Source: Pseudoalteromonas marina
GTDB taxonomy: Bacteria; Pseudomonadota; Gammaproteobacteria; Enterobacterales; Alteromonadaceae
DNA: 64,000 nucleotides
NCBI RefSeq assembly: GCF_000238335.3
Contig: NZ_AHCB03000006.1
Span: 186,001-250,000, forward strand
Direction of reading: 5' to 3'
The notes under the pieces were generated by a model, which had not been told where the DNA came from, made no database searches, and saw only the letters and a list, made by a program, of their open reading frames with translations. Within the stretch, counting starts at the first letter, position 1. Each line of letters starts with the position of its first letter. A program made the translations under genes and the position numbers. Shown piece after piece: positions 39,567 through 47,954 of this stretch.

Positions 39567-41039
39567 ATGGCGAATTACTTTAATACCTTACCTTTACGCG
39601 AACAATTAGCGCAATTAGCGCAATGTGAATTTATGGACGCAAGCGAATTTACAGACGGTGTTAACGCACTTAAAGGTAAAAAACTAGTTATTGTAGGCTG
39701 TGGCGCACAAGGTTTAAACCAAGGCCTTAACCTACGCGATTCAGGTTTAGACGTGTCTTATACGTTACGCGATTCAGCTATTGCTGAGCGCCGCCAATCA
39801 TTTTTAAACGCATCTGAAAACGGCTTTACTGTAGGTACTTACCAAGAGCTAATTCCAACAGCTGACGTAGTACTTAATTTAACGCCAGATAAACAGCACA
39901 CAGCAGTCGTTAACGCCATCATGCCGTTAATGAAGCAAGGTTCTACACTTGCTTACTCACATGGCTTTAATATTGTTGAAGAAGGCATGCAGGTTCGCGA
40001 AGATATCACTGTAATCATGGTTGCACCTAAATGCCCAGGTTCTGAAGTACGTGAAGAGTACAAACGTGGCTTTGGTGTACCAACACTTATTGCCGTTCAC
40101 CCAGAAAACGACCCACAAGGTCATGGCCTAGCACAAGCTAAAGCCTACGCTGCTGGCACAGGTGGTGACCGCGCAGGTGTGCTTAAATCGTCATTCATTG
40201 CTGAAGTTAAATCAGACCTTATGGGTGAGCAAACTATTTTATGCGGCATGTTACAAACGGGTTCTATTTTATGTTTTGACAAAATGATTGAAAAAGGAAT
40301 TGATGCAGGTTACGCATCTAAACTAATTCAATTTGGTTGGGAAGTGATCACAGAAGCTCTTAAATACGGCGGCGTAACAAACATGCTTGACCGTTTATCT
40401 AACCCAGCAAAAGTGAAAGCATTTGAACTTAGTGAAGAGCTAAAAGTTATTATGCGTCCACTTTATAATAAGCACCAAGACGACATCATCGACGGCACAT
40501 TTTCACGTGTAATGATGGAAGATTGGGCAAACGATGATGCTAACCTTCTTAAATGGCGCGCAGAAACAGCTGAAACTAATTTTGAAAAAACACCCGCTGG
40601 TGATGTAGAAATTTCAGAACAAGAATTCTTCGACAACGGTATTTTGATGGTCGCTATGGTTAAAGCAGGTGTTGAACTTGCATTCGAAACTATGACTGCG
40701 GCTGGCATTATTGAAGAGTCTGCATACTACGAGTCGCTTCACGAAACACCACTGATTGCTAATACCATTGCACGTAAAAAGTTATTTGAAATGAATCGTA
40801 CTATTTCAGACACTGCTGAATATGGGTGTTACTTATATAACCATGCTTGCTTACCATTACTTGCTGACTTTATGAAAAATATCGACACCGATGTAATTGG
40901 TAAAGGCTTAGGTGAGCAAAGTAACCAAGTAGACAACAAAGCGTTAATTGAAATTAATACAGCGCTGCGTGAGCACCCGGTTGAAATAGTAGGCGCTAAA
41001 TTACGTGGCTATATGTCAGCCATGAAAAAAATTGTTTAA
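39567..41039 (+). CDS. ilvC: Ketol-acid reductoisomerase IlvC
   Basis: IlvC converts acetolactate or acetohydroxybutyrate to the dihydroxy acid with NADPH in valine, leucine and isoleucine synthesis. The start at 39567 ([20 protein letters not shown]) matches E. coli; the frame is open 60 bases further. The NADPH-binding [20 protein letters not shown] motif and the long class II C-terminal knotted domain give 490 residues (E. coli 491). Divergent ilvY should regulate it. Confidence 0.97.
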   Translation: MANYFNTLPLREQLAQLAQCEFMDASEFTDGVNALKGKKLVIVGCGAQGLNQGLNLRDSGLDVSYTLRDSAIAERRQSFLNASENGFTVGTYQELIPTADVVLNLTPDKQHTAVVNAIMPLMKQGSTLAYSHGFNIVEEGMQVREDITVIMVAPKCPGSEVREEYKRGFGVPTLIAVHPENDPQGHGLAQAKAYAAGTGGDRAGVLKSSFIAEVKSDLMGEQTILCGMLQTGSILCFDKMIEKGIDAGYASKLIQFGWEVITEALKYGGVTNMLDRLSNPAKVKAFELSEELKVIMRPLYNKHQDDIIDGTFSRVMMEDWANDDANLLKWRAETAETNFEKTPAGDVEISEQEFFDNGILMVAMVKAGVELAFETMTAAGIIEESAYYESLHETPLIANTIARKKLFEMNRTISDTAEYGCYLYNHACLPLLADFMKNIDTDVIGKGLGEQSNQVDNKALIEINTALREHPVEIVGAKLRGYMSAMKKIV

Positions 41040-41071
41040 CGTTATCCTTTAAGTTTCGCTTGTTAGAAACC

Positions 41072-41102
41072 AAGCTCACATGCTTTGCGTGTGGGCTTTT
41101 TT
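41072..41102 (+). terminator. Terminator after ilvC
   Basis: AAGCTCACA / TGTGGGCTT stem (one mismatch) followed by a T run. Confidence 0.8.
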
Positions 41103-41217
41103 ATGCCCTATAGTTTAGTTAAAAAAGGGCTATTTTCATGTTCATTCGCATTATTTAACTCTAAATAAATTGTGTGCTAACATCATATTCTACTTCGTTG
41201 TAAAAAATTATTATAAA

Positions 41218-43131
41218 ATGATACAAAAACTCTCTATTACCCAAAAAATCACAGCACTTGGCAGTGGCATCGCTATTTTTGTTGCAGCGCTCATTGGTAT
41301 TACATCGTTATACAGTTCTGAAGATATAATAGAACAACGCATGATTGAGTCAGAGCTACCAGGTAAGTTGCAAACAATTAGTAACCACATTGGTGGTGAA
41401 ATAAACATGCTAATTGGTGCTGCAGAGCAACTCTCATCTAACGAGTTTATTTTACAATGGTCACAAACTAATAATAACGATGCATTGCTTTTAAAAGAGC
41501 TAAACCGCTTGGTAGAACAATACGACCTAGCCACTGCATCGTGGGCTAACCGAAACACCGCACAATACTGGAATCAGGATGGTTTTTTACGCGTATTAAA
41601 AAACGATGAAGCCGATGGGTGGTTTTTTGCCTTCAAAGAATCAAGAAAACCCTACTCTATCAGTATTTACCAAGAGTCAGTGAACGACGTAAAAATGTTC
41701 ATTAACCACCAACAAGTTAATGGTAAAGGTTTAGCAGGACTTGCAAAAAGTATCACTGACATGCAAAAGCTACTGCAACAATTTAAAATTGAGCAAACAG
41801 GGTTTGTATTTATTGCTGATAAAAGCGGCCTTATTCAATTGCACAAAGATTCAAATAAAGTAGCAAAAGCAAACATTGACTCGGTTTATGAAGCGAATAT
41901 CAGTAATCAAATATTAAGCTCGAATGGCTTTAAGTTAAAAGAAATCGACCTCGATGGCCAAGCCACCCTTGTAGCAGCAACCCCAATAGAAAACACCGAC
42001 TTATTTATTGTGGCTCAAGTACCAAAAAGTGAAGTATTTGCAAGTGTAAGCACGCTTCAGTGGCAAATATTTACATTTACTTTAATCATTGCCTTAATTG
42101 CTAGCCTGATTAGTTACTTATTAGCGCGTTCGTTGTCTTCGCCGTTATTTAAAATGGGCGAATTATTCTCTCGTTTAGGTTCTGGCGACGCAAACTTAGC
42201 ATACAGGTTACCCGAATCAAGCCAAGCCGAGCTTAATAACTTAAGCGCGGGCTTTAATCAGTTTATTAGTAAAATTGAGGTAGCCATTGGCCAAGTTGCT
42301 ACAGAAAGCCATGATATAAAGCGCAGTTCTGACCATGTGTTTGAACAAGCTAAACGTAATTCTCAGGCTATAGACAGCCAAAAAGAACAAACTATTTCTG
42401 TAGCCGCAGCCATTAACCAAATGGGTGCAACAGTGCAAGAGATTGCTCAAAGCGCAGCTAACGCCGCCAAGCTTACCGATAGCAGTCGCGAAAACACAAT
42501 GCAAAGCCACAATCAGGTAATGCAAAGCCAGGCAACCATCTCTGCGCTTGCAAGCGACATTGACGGCATAACAGAGCAAGTGTCACTGCTCTCTAAAAAG
42601 ACGGTTGATATTGCTAGTATTATTGATGCGATTCGCAGTATTTCAGAACAAACAAATCTATTGGCGTTAAATGCGGCAATCGAGTCTGCTCGTGCTGGTG
42701 AGCATGGTAGAGGGTTTGCTGTTGTTGCCGATGAGGTAAGAGCGCTGGCAAACCGCACTTCACAATCAACCAACGAAATTCAATCAATGATTGAAGAGCT
42801 GACCCAAATATCAGATGACGTAGTAAAAGATATTAGCCAGTCAAAAGATAAAGCGCAGCAAAGTGTGGGGGCAATGCAAAACTCCGTTGAGTTACTTGAT
42901 GTGATTAGCGAAACATCTAATCAAATAAATGACATGGCAACCCTAATTGCAACGGCTACCGAACAACAAAGTAATGTAGTAGCCGATGTAGGGCGTAATA
43001 TTGAGCAAATTAGCGAAATTAGCGACAACGCCATGAGTGAGCAGATGAATACTGAGCAAGCTATTCGTGACCTAGCAAGCAGCGCTCAAACATTAGATGC
43101 CTTAGTGGCAACCTTTGAAAAGCACCGTTAA
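41218..43131 (+). CDS. Methyl-accepting chemotaxis protein with Cache-type sensor
   Basis: This 637-residue chemoreceptor has TM1 (about 11-33), a large periplasmic double-Cache-like domain (about 34-275, with [17 protein letters not shown] and TLVAATPI) and TM2 (about 285-307). HAMP and the signalling domain follow, with hairpin tip [20 protein letters not shown]. dCache domains often bind amino acids or organic acids. ATG 41218 is used; the frame is open to 41170. Confidence 0.92.
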   Translation: MIQKLSITQKITALGSGIAIFVAALIGITSLYSSEDIIEQRMIESELPGKLQTISNHIGGEINMLIGAAEQLSSNEFILQWSQTNNNDALLLKELNRLVEQYDLATASWANRNTAQYWNQDGFLRVLKNDEADGWFFAFKESRKPYSISIYQESVNDVKMFINHQQVNGKGLAGLAKSITDMQKLLQQFKIEQTGFVFIADKSGLIQLHKDSNKVAKANIDSVYEANISNQILSSNGFKLKEIDLDGQATLVAATPIENTDLFIVAQVPKSEVFASVSTLQWQIFTFTLIIALIASLISYLLARSLSSPLFKMGELFSRLGSGDANLAYRLPESSQAELNNLSAGFNQFISKIEVAIGQVATESHDIKRSSDHVFEQAKRNSQAIDSQKEQTISVAAAINQMGATVQEIAQSAANAAKLTDSSRENTMQSHNQVMQSQATISALASDIDGITEQVSLLSKKTVDIASIIDAIRSISEQTNLLALNAAIESARAGEHGRGFAVVADEVRALANRTSQSTNEIQSMIEELTQISDDVVKDISQSKDKAQQSVGAMQNSVELLDVISETSNQINDMATLIATATEQQSNVVADVGRNIEQISEISDNAMSEQMNTEQAIRDLASSAQTLDALVATFEKHR

Positions 43132-43143
43132 AACCTCTGAACT

Positions 43144-43199
43144 ATACCAATTCGCTTAATCAATGATCCCAATGGGTTGATATCAACGCGAATTGGTAT
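43144..43199. repeat. Palindromic repeat element (arms ATACCAATTCGC)
   Basis: Perfect 12-bp inverted arms at 43144-43155 and 43188-43199 flank a 32-bp centre that contains a second palindrome, GTTGATATCAAC (43176-43187). It lies just after the chemoreceptor gene. Its form resembles REP/MITE-like elements common in marine gammaproteobacteria; it may also act as a terminator. Confidence 0.65.
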
Positions 43200-43250
43200 T
43201 AAACACCTCCTCTAAACAAAATTGCGACTACAATTAGTTTGGAGGTGGTT

Positions 43251-44426
43251 ATGCAAACCAATCAATTTAAGTTTTTGATCATATTTGTAGGGCTGTTTAC
43301 GCTGAGCGCATGCAGTTCAACACCGCTTGTCGCACCACCAGTTAAACTGCTCCAAATAAATTCGTTTGAGTCACATACTCTAGAATCACCAGAAGAAATA
43401 TTTACTCTTAGCGACAGCCTCAAGCAGCAGCTCAAAAGCCATTTAAAAAGTAAGCAATCTACCCAAACGCTAGCACACAATATATTGAGCTTTTTACTTA
43501 AAAATGGTGATGATTCGCTTTCATATCAATCGGGGGCAACCCTCACCGCATCACAAACCTTTAAAAACTTAAATGCAAATTGCTTATCCCTCTCTATTTT
43601 AGCGTATAGCCTTGCTGACTATTTAGGTATAAAAGCGCGGTTTAATAAAGTTCATATCCCAGAATATTGGGCTCTTAACAATGGATTTAACTTACTGACA
43701 GGCCACATTAACTTAAGTATTGATACCGCCACTGAACCTTCTAACCAGTCGGTATTTATTTACCAAGGCAAAAAACGCTTAATAATAGACTTTGACCCTA
43801 ATAGCCGCCAGGCTCGCTTTAAAACAACACCTATTAGCAAAAACACTATCACAGCCATGTTTTATAACAATAAAGGGGCTATTGCACTTGTTAATAGGCA
43901 GTACGACTTAGCTTATAACTACTTTAGCCACGCAGTTAAAGCCGACCCTAATTTCAGTGCTGGGTGGGGGAATTTAGGCGTATTGATTAGACAATTAAAC
44001 TACTTAACTGAAGCTGAAAAAGCCTACACCCACGCAATATTGCTTAATCAAAACAACAATACTGCACAAGGTAACTTAGCTGTTTTGTATCAGCTAACAG
44101 GCCGTTCGGAGTTAGGCACTGACATCTTAAAAAAATTACACATCAAGCGTCAAAACAACCCTTATTACCATGTATCCCTTGGTAATACAGAGTTTGAGCA
44201 ATCTAATTTTGCACTTGCATTAGCACATTATAAAAAAGCCTATAGCCTTGCGCCTTCATTACACGAAAGCCACTTTGGTCAAGCTAGCGTGTACTTTAAA
44301 TGGGGAAACACCCAAAAAGCGATATACCATCTTGAACAGGCAGGCAAAAAAGCTGACTTTTTACATGACAAAAAACGTTATGAGAGTAAATTAAACGCAT
44401 TACTTTCATTAACAGCAAAACTATGA
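43251..44426 (+). CDS. TPR lipoprotein with transglutaminase-like N-terminal region
   Basis: This 391-residue lipoprotein has lipobox LSAC (Cys near residue 21). The N-terminal half (about 70-190) resembles bacterial transglutaminase-like folds (LNANCLSLSILAYSLADYLGIKARFNKV), though a full Cys-His-Asp set was not traced. At least four TPR units follow (AYNYFSHAVKADPNFSAGWGNLG; AEKAYTHAILLNQNN; ALAHYKKAYSLAPS). It overlaps the M28 peptidase gene by four bases. It probably acts as an envelope protein scaffold. Confidence 0.75.
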   Translation: MQTNQFKFLIIFVGLFTLSACSSTPLVAPPVKLLQINSFESHTLESPEEIFTLSDSLKQQLKSHLKSKQSTQTLAHNILSFLLKNGDDSLSYQSGATLTASQTFKNLNANCLSLSILAYSLADYLGIKARFNKVHIPEYWALNNGFNLLTGHINLSIDTATEPSNQSVFIYQGKKRLIIDFDPNSRQARFKTTPISKNTITAMFYNNKGAIALVNRQYDLAYNYFSHAVKADPNFSAGWGNLGVLIRQLNYLTEAEKAYTHAILLNQNNNTAQGNLAVLYQLTGRSELGTDILKKLHIKRQNNPYYHVSLGNTEFEQSNFALALAHYKKAYSLAPSLHESHFGQASVYFKWGNTQKAIYHLEQAGKKADFLHDKKRYESKLNALLSLTAKL

Positions 44427-45340
44427 CCATTAAATACTTTTTATGCTTAATTTTAATATGTGTGTGCACTAATAGTTATGGAAGTGCCCTACACACGCAG
44501 CTTATTGATGATTTAAACCATTTAGCAAGCAATGCGCTCATGGGCCGAAAAACAGCAACAGAAGGTGCAGTGAACACGCGAGCATACCTACATAGTAGGC
44601 TTTCTAAGTTTAATCTAAATGTAAGTGAGCAAACGTTTACTTATAAGTCAGGCATTTTTGAGCATGCACAAGGCATTAATATTATTGCAGTGCCCACCAA
44701 ATCAACGCAACGTCAAAAAATAGTTATTACAGCCCATTACGATCACCTTGGTAAGCGAGGTGGGAAATATTATTTTGGGGCAAACGACAATGCAACAGGC
44801 GTTGCTGCCCTGCTTTACTTGGCGTCTTCGTTACAAAATAAAGAATTCCCTTACGAATTGGTATTTGTATTAACTGACGCAGAAGAAAATGGCTTACATG
44901 GCAGTAAACACTTTGCACAAACGCTTAACTCGAATAACATTTTAATGAATATAAATTTAGATATGCTTGGGGTGAAAAAACATAAATCCCGCGTGTATGC
45001 ATTAACATCCTACTCATTAAAACAAAAACTTAAGCCCGTATTCACCGCCTTAAATAACACTAAAATAACAATCAAACCTGTCTATTCGTCAAAACAAATG
45101 AATCGGCTAATTAAATCACAAAATATTGATTGGCATAAGGCAAGCGATCATTATTCATTTGCGCAAAACAACATACCGTATGTTTACTTTGGAATGGGTC
45201 ACGACCCTCACCACCACACAACTAAAGACACCTTACAGCACATTGATATACCTATGTATGTAAGTACCGTACTCGCAATAGAGGGCTTTATTAAAAAGTT
45301 AGCGCACCATCATTATGATGATTTAAACGCTGAAACATAA
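44423..45340 (+). CDS. Exported M28-family zinc aminopeptidase
   Basis: This 305-residue protein has a signal peptide (to about residue 20) and the M28 zinc-binding set: ITAHYDHLG, GANDNATG, DAEENGLHGS, NLDMLG and the SDHYSF/HTTKDT end. Enzymes of this kind release N-terminal residues from peptides in the periplasm or medium. It is translationally coupled to the TPR lipoprotein gene. Its 3' end overlaps the convergent GIY-YIG gene by 28 bp. Confidence 0.9.
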   Translation: MTIKYFLCLILICVCTNSYGSALHTQLIDDLNHLASNALMGRKTATEGAVNTRAYLHSRLSKFNLNVSEQTFTYKSGIFEHAQGINIIAVPTKSTQRQKIVITAHYDHLGKRGGKYYFGANDNATGVAALLYLASSLQNKEFPYELVFVLTDAEENGLHGSKHFAQTLNSNNILMNINLDMLGVKKHKSRVYALTSYSLKQKLKPVFTALNNTKITIKPVYSSKQMNRLIKSQNIDWHKASDHYSFAQNNIPYVYFGMGHDPHHHTTKDTLQHIDIPMYVSTVLAIEGFIKKLAHHHYDDLNAET

Positions 45341-45627
45341 GCCTCTTTTTTTGCCCTTGGTAACTTTTTTATTTTACACTCAAGCTTACTCGCTTCGCTT
45401 TTACTCCCAACTTCCTGCTGATGAATAAGTATAAGAGGCCCTTTACCTTTTAAATTTTTCGCCCCTTTACCCGCTTGATGCGTTGCAAAGCGCTTATCTA
45501 CATTAGTAGTAATGCCGGTATACCAGTGCCCAAACCGTGTTTGCACTATGTACAAGTGCCATAAAGTGCCTGAAGTATGTGTTTTTGGCTCTAGGGTTTG
45601 TAAACTTTTTTCATTATTGGTGGTCAA
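45313..45627 (-). CDS. GIY-YIG domain protein (YhbQ-like)
   Basis: This 104-residue protein has the GIY-YIG nuclease motif HLYIVQTRFGHWYTGITTNVDKRFATH. It matches the small UPF0213/YhbQ-type group, whose cellular role is poorly known. It converges on the M28 peptidase gene and overlaps its end. Confidence 0.85.
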   Translation of the reverse strand: MTTNNEKSLQTLEPKTHTSGTLWHLYIVQTRFGHWYTGITTNVDKRFATHQAGKGAKNLKGKGPLILIHQQEVGSKSEASKLECKIKKLPRAKKEAYVSAFKSS

Positions 45628-45734
45628 AATATTACCTTAATACCCTTAACTCAAAACAATTGCTTAAAAGGGTTTTACCTTCAGTGACTAATCGGTATCA
45701 TGCAGATTATAAAAAATAAGGATCACAACAAACA

Positions 45735-46094
45735 ATGCAGTCGTTAAAAACTTTTTCTCTTTGGCTTATCGTCGCTTTAACACTTAGCTCTGCAGCAGGT
45801 TGCTCTAGCTGGGTATACAGAATAAACATCCCTCAAGGTAACTTTTTAGAGCAATCGGATGTTGAAAAGCTTCGTGTAAACATGACTCGAGACCAAGTTA
45901 TTTATGTATTAGGCCGTCCTATTGCCACAGATGCTTTTGATAACAACACATGGCGTTATGTTTACAGCTTCAATAAAGGCCGTGAAAACGAGCAACATAA
46001 AGAGCTAGTGATTAACTTTGAAAATGAAAAACTTGTTTCGCTTTCAGGTGACTACGATCAGCCAGAAAATTTTAACACCCCTTTAGAACAATAA
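45735..46094 (+). CDS. bamE: Outer-membrane assembly factor BamE
   Basis: This 119-residue lipoprotein (lipobox AAGC) has the SmpA/BamE fold with YRINIPQGNFLEQSDVEKLR and VMTRDQVIYVLGRP-type residues (NMTRDQVIYVLGRPIATD). BamE stabilises BamD in the outer-membrane protein insertion complex. It is divergent/adjacent to rnfH-ratA, the usual gammaproteobacterial order. Confidence 0.95.
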   Translation: MQSLKTFSLWLIVALTLSSAAGCSSWVYRINIPQGNFLEQSDVEKLRVNMTRDQVIYVLGRPIATDAFDNNTWRYVYSFNKGRENEQHKELVINFENEKLVSLSGDYDQPENFNTPLEQ

Positions 46095-46109
46095 TATTGT
46101 CGCTAAAGT

Positions 46110-46138
46110 AAAAAGGTAAGCTTTGCTTACCTTTTTTT
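46110..46138. terminator. Bidirectional terminator between bamE and rnfH
   Basis: AAAAGGTAAG-ctttg-CTTACCTTTTTTT stem-loop. Confidence 0.9.
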
Positions 46139-46147
46139 ATACCTAAA

Positions 46148-46471
46148 TTACCGCTCGAGTGGGCGACCGCCCGTTATTTTATTGGCTCGGCCTTCTTCTT
46201 TTGCCTTTTCAGCGCGTTTTCTTCGTGCATCTTTAGGGTCTGCAATTAATGGACGGTATATTTCAATACGATCCCCATCTTTTAATTCGTAGTTTGCCTT
46301 AACCGTTCTATTCCATACACCTAATGTAAGTGCATTTGCGTCTATCTCAGGGCACTTTTCAATAATACCCGACTGAATAACCGCTTGTTCGGCCGTGCAG
46401 CCTGGCTGCACCTCAATCGATAAACAGGTTGCAGTGGTGGGTAAAGCAAACACAACTTCAATGTTAATCAT
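46148..46471 (-). CDS. rnfH: RnfH-family ubiquitin-like protein
   Basis: This 107-residue protein has the RnfH/UPF0125 beta-grasp pattern (SIEVQPGCTAEQAVIQSG; LGVWNRTVKANYELKDGDRIEIYRPLIADPKDARRKRA). Its role is uncertain; it may join the ratA toxin-like gene just upstream, with which it overlaps by four bases. Confidence 0.9.
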   Translation of the reverse strand: MINIEVVFALPTTATCLSIEVQPGCTAEQAVIQSGIIEKCPEIDANALTLGVWNRTVKANYELKDGDRIEIYRPLIADPKDARRKRAEKAKEEGRANKITGGRPLER

Positions 46472-46908
46472 ATTCGCGCTCCGTATACTTCTTTAGCTCG
46501 CGAAGTAAAGGCACTTACCATATTTTTTGCAACATCATTAAAAATTTTACCAAACGCGAGCTCAATAATTTTGCTCGAAAATTCAAATTCAAGCTCTAAA
46601 TAAACTTTGCATGCATGCGCATCTAATGCTTGAAAATGCCAACGCCCTTTAAGCGTTTTAAATGGACCATCAACCAGTTTTAATAACACGGTTTGTTCGT
46701 CTATAAAGGTGTTTTCGGTGGTAAACCACTTTTTTATACCCGCCTTAGATATTTCTATACTCGCGGTCATGTTATTATGCTGCTGCGAAACAATTTTTGA
46801 ATCAGAACAATTTGGTAAAAACTGAGAATAAGCTTCTACATCATTAACTAGATCAAACATTTCTTTAGTGCTGTACATAACCAGCGCACTTTTTTCTATT
46901 TGTGGCAT
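46468..46908 (-). CDS. ratA: RatA-family coenzyme Q-binding START protein
   Basis: This 146-residue START/COQ10-like protein begins MPQIEKSALVMYSTKEMFDLVNDVEAYSQFLPNC, a clear RatA/YfjG signature. RatA was described in E. coli as a toxin that binds 50S subunits; other work links the fold to ubiquinone handling. ATG 46908 is used because the four residues upstream are not conserved. It is divergent from smpB, as in E. coli. Confidence 0.93.
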   Translation of the reverse strand: MPQIEKSALVMYSTKEMFDLVNDVEAYSQFLPNCSDSKIVSQQHNNMTASIEISKAGIKKWFTTENTFIDEQTVLLKLVDGPFKTLKGRWHFQALDAHACKVYLELEFEFSSKIIELAFGKIFNDVAKNMVSAFTSRAKEVYGARI

Positions 46909-47053
46909 ACTCACTCCCAAATGTGTGGGCGAATTTTAGCAAGCTTTGTTCGTTTCCCCAAACTTTCATGACGCATAAATTAGATCTAATTTTTTAAAAT
47001 CATTACTAAAAATCGATGTAAAACATCTCACATTACGTATATTATAGGGCACT

Positions 47054-47533
47054 ATGGCTAAGAAAAATTCATCAAAATCGACAAGCAATACCATCGCGCT
47101 AAACAAAAAAGCGCGACATGAGTATTTTTTACACGATAAGTTTGAAGCAGGTGTCGAACTACAAGGCTGGGAAGTAAAAAGTATCCGAGCTGGTAAAGTA
47201 AATATCTCTGAAACTTATATACACCTTAAAAACGGCGAAGCATTTTTACTTGGTAGTCAAATTCAACCATTAAATAGTGCCTCTACTCACGTTATTTGCG
47301 ACCCTATGCGTTACCGAAAGCTTTTACTAAGCAGACGAGAACTTGACCGCTTAGTGGGAGCAACTGAACGTGACGGCTATTCATTAGTGGCTACAGCCAT
47401 GTATTGGAAAAAATGTTGGGTGAAACTTGAGTTTCATTTAGCAAAAGGTAAAAAAATGCATGACAAACGCGAAGACGGTAAAAATAAAGACTGGTCGCGC
47501 GAAAAAGAGCGCTTAATGAAGCACAAAGTTTAA
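47054..47533 (+). CDS. smpB: SsrA-binding protein SmpB
   Basis: SmpB delivers tmRNA to stalled ribosomes. The 159-residue protein has [37 protein letters not shown] and the basic C-terminal tail [15 protein letters not shown] that enters the mRNA channel. tmRNA itself is not in the adjacent sequence. Confidence 0.97.
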   Translation: MAKKNSSKSTSNTIALNKKARHEYFLHDKFEAGVELQGWEVKSIRAGKVNISETYIHLKNGEAFLLGSQIQPLNSASTHVICDPMRYRKLLLSRRELDRLVGATERDGYSLVATAMYWKKCWVKLEFHLAKGKKMHDKREDGKNKDWSREKERLMKHKV

Positions 47534-47538
47534 ATAAA

Positions 47539-47565
47539 ACGCCTAACTCAGTTAGGCTTTTTTTT
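47539..47565 (+). terminator. Terminator after smpB
   Basis: GCCTAAC-tca-GTTAGGC followed by nine T. Confidence 0.88.
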
Positions 47566-47862
47566 ATAAAAAAACCAAACGCCATTTGTTTTATTAATAC
47601 ACAACAAGACCATTATTCAGCCTAAATATACCTATAAATAATTTATTACAATTTTATTGTGAGTCAATTAATTTAATTATTACTCTCAATGAGGTTGTAT
47701 TTTTTATTTCTAAAATAAAGCATATGCGCCTATTTAAACCTGCTTCAGCGCATAACATCTGCTTTAAAATCATCCAAAATCACACTAAAACCCATACTAA
47801 AATCACATTTCAGTCTCATTGCTAACACTTAAGTTACATGATATTAATGTCGTCGCTTGTTA

Positions 47863-47913
47863 TATCAATCCGCTTAAATATGGGATTTATTTAACAATTT
47901 AAAAGGATTGGTA
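47863..47913. repeat. Imperfect palindromic repeat (TATCAATCC ... GGATTGGTA)
   Basis: Nine-base arms with one mismatch enclose about 33 bp. Both the size and the arm sequence resemble the element at 43144-43199, so they may be relatives. Confidence 0.4.
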
Positions 47914-47954
47914 TTGAGCAACTAAACTTATTACATATCAACAAGGATTTAAGG

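Larger units (their letters stand above)
47534..47954. other. Intergenic region between smpB and TonB receptor
   Basis: 421 bp, AT-rich, without a convincing gene. It contains the smpB terminator (47539-47565) and an imperfect palindromic element (47863-47913). The receptor promoter should lie between about 47820 and 47940. Confidence 0.55.

Noticed and set aside
47534..47954. tmRNA (ssrA) beside smpB
   Set aside because: The region lacks the tRNA-like ends and tag reading frame expected for tmRNA; only a terminator and a palindrome were found.
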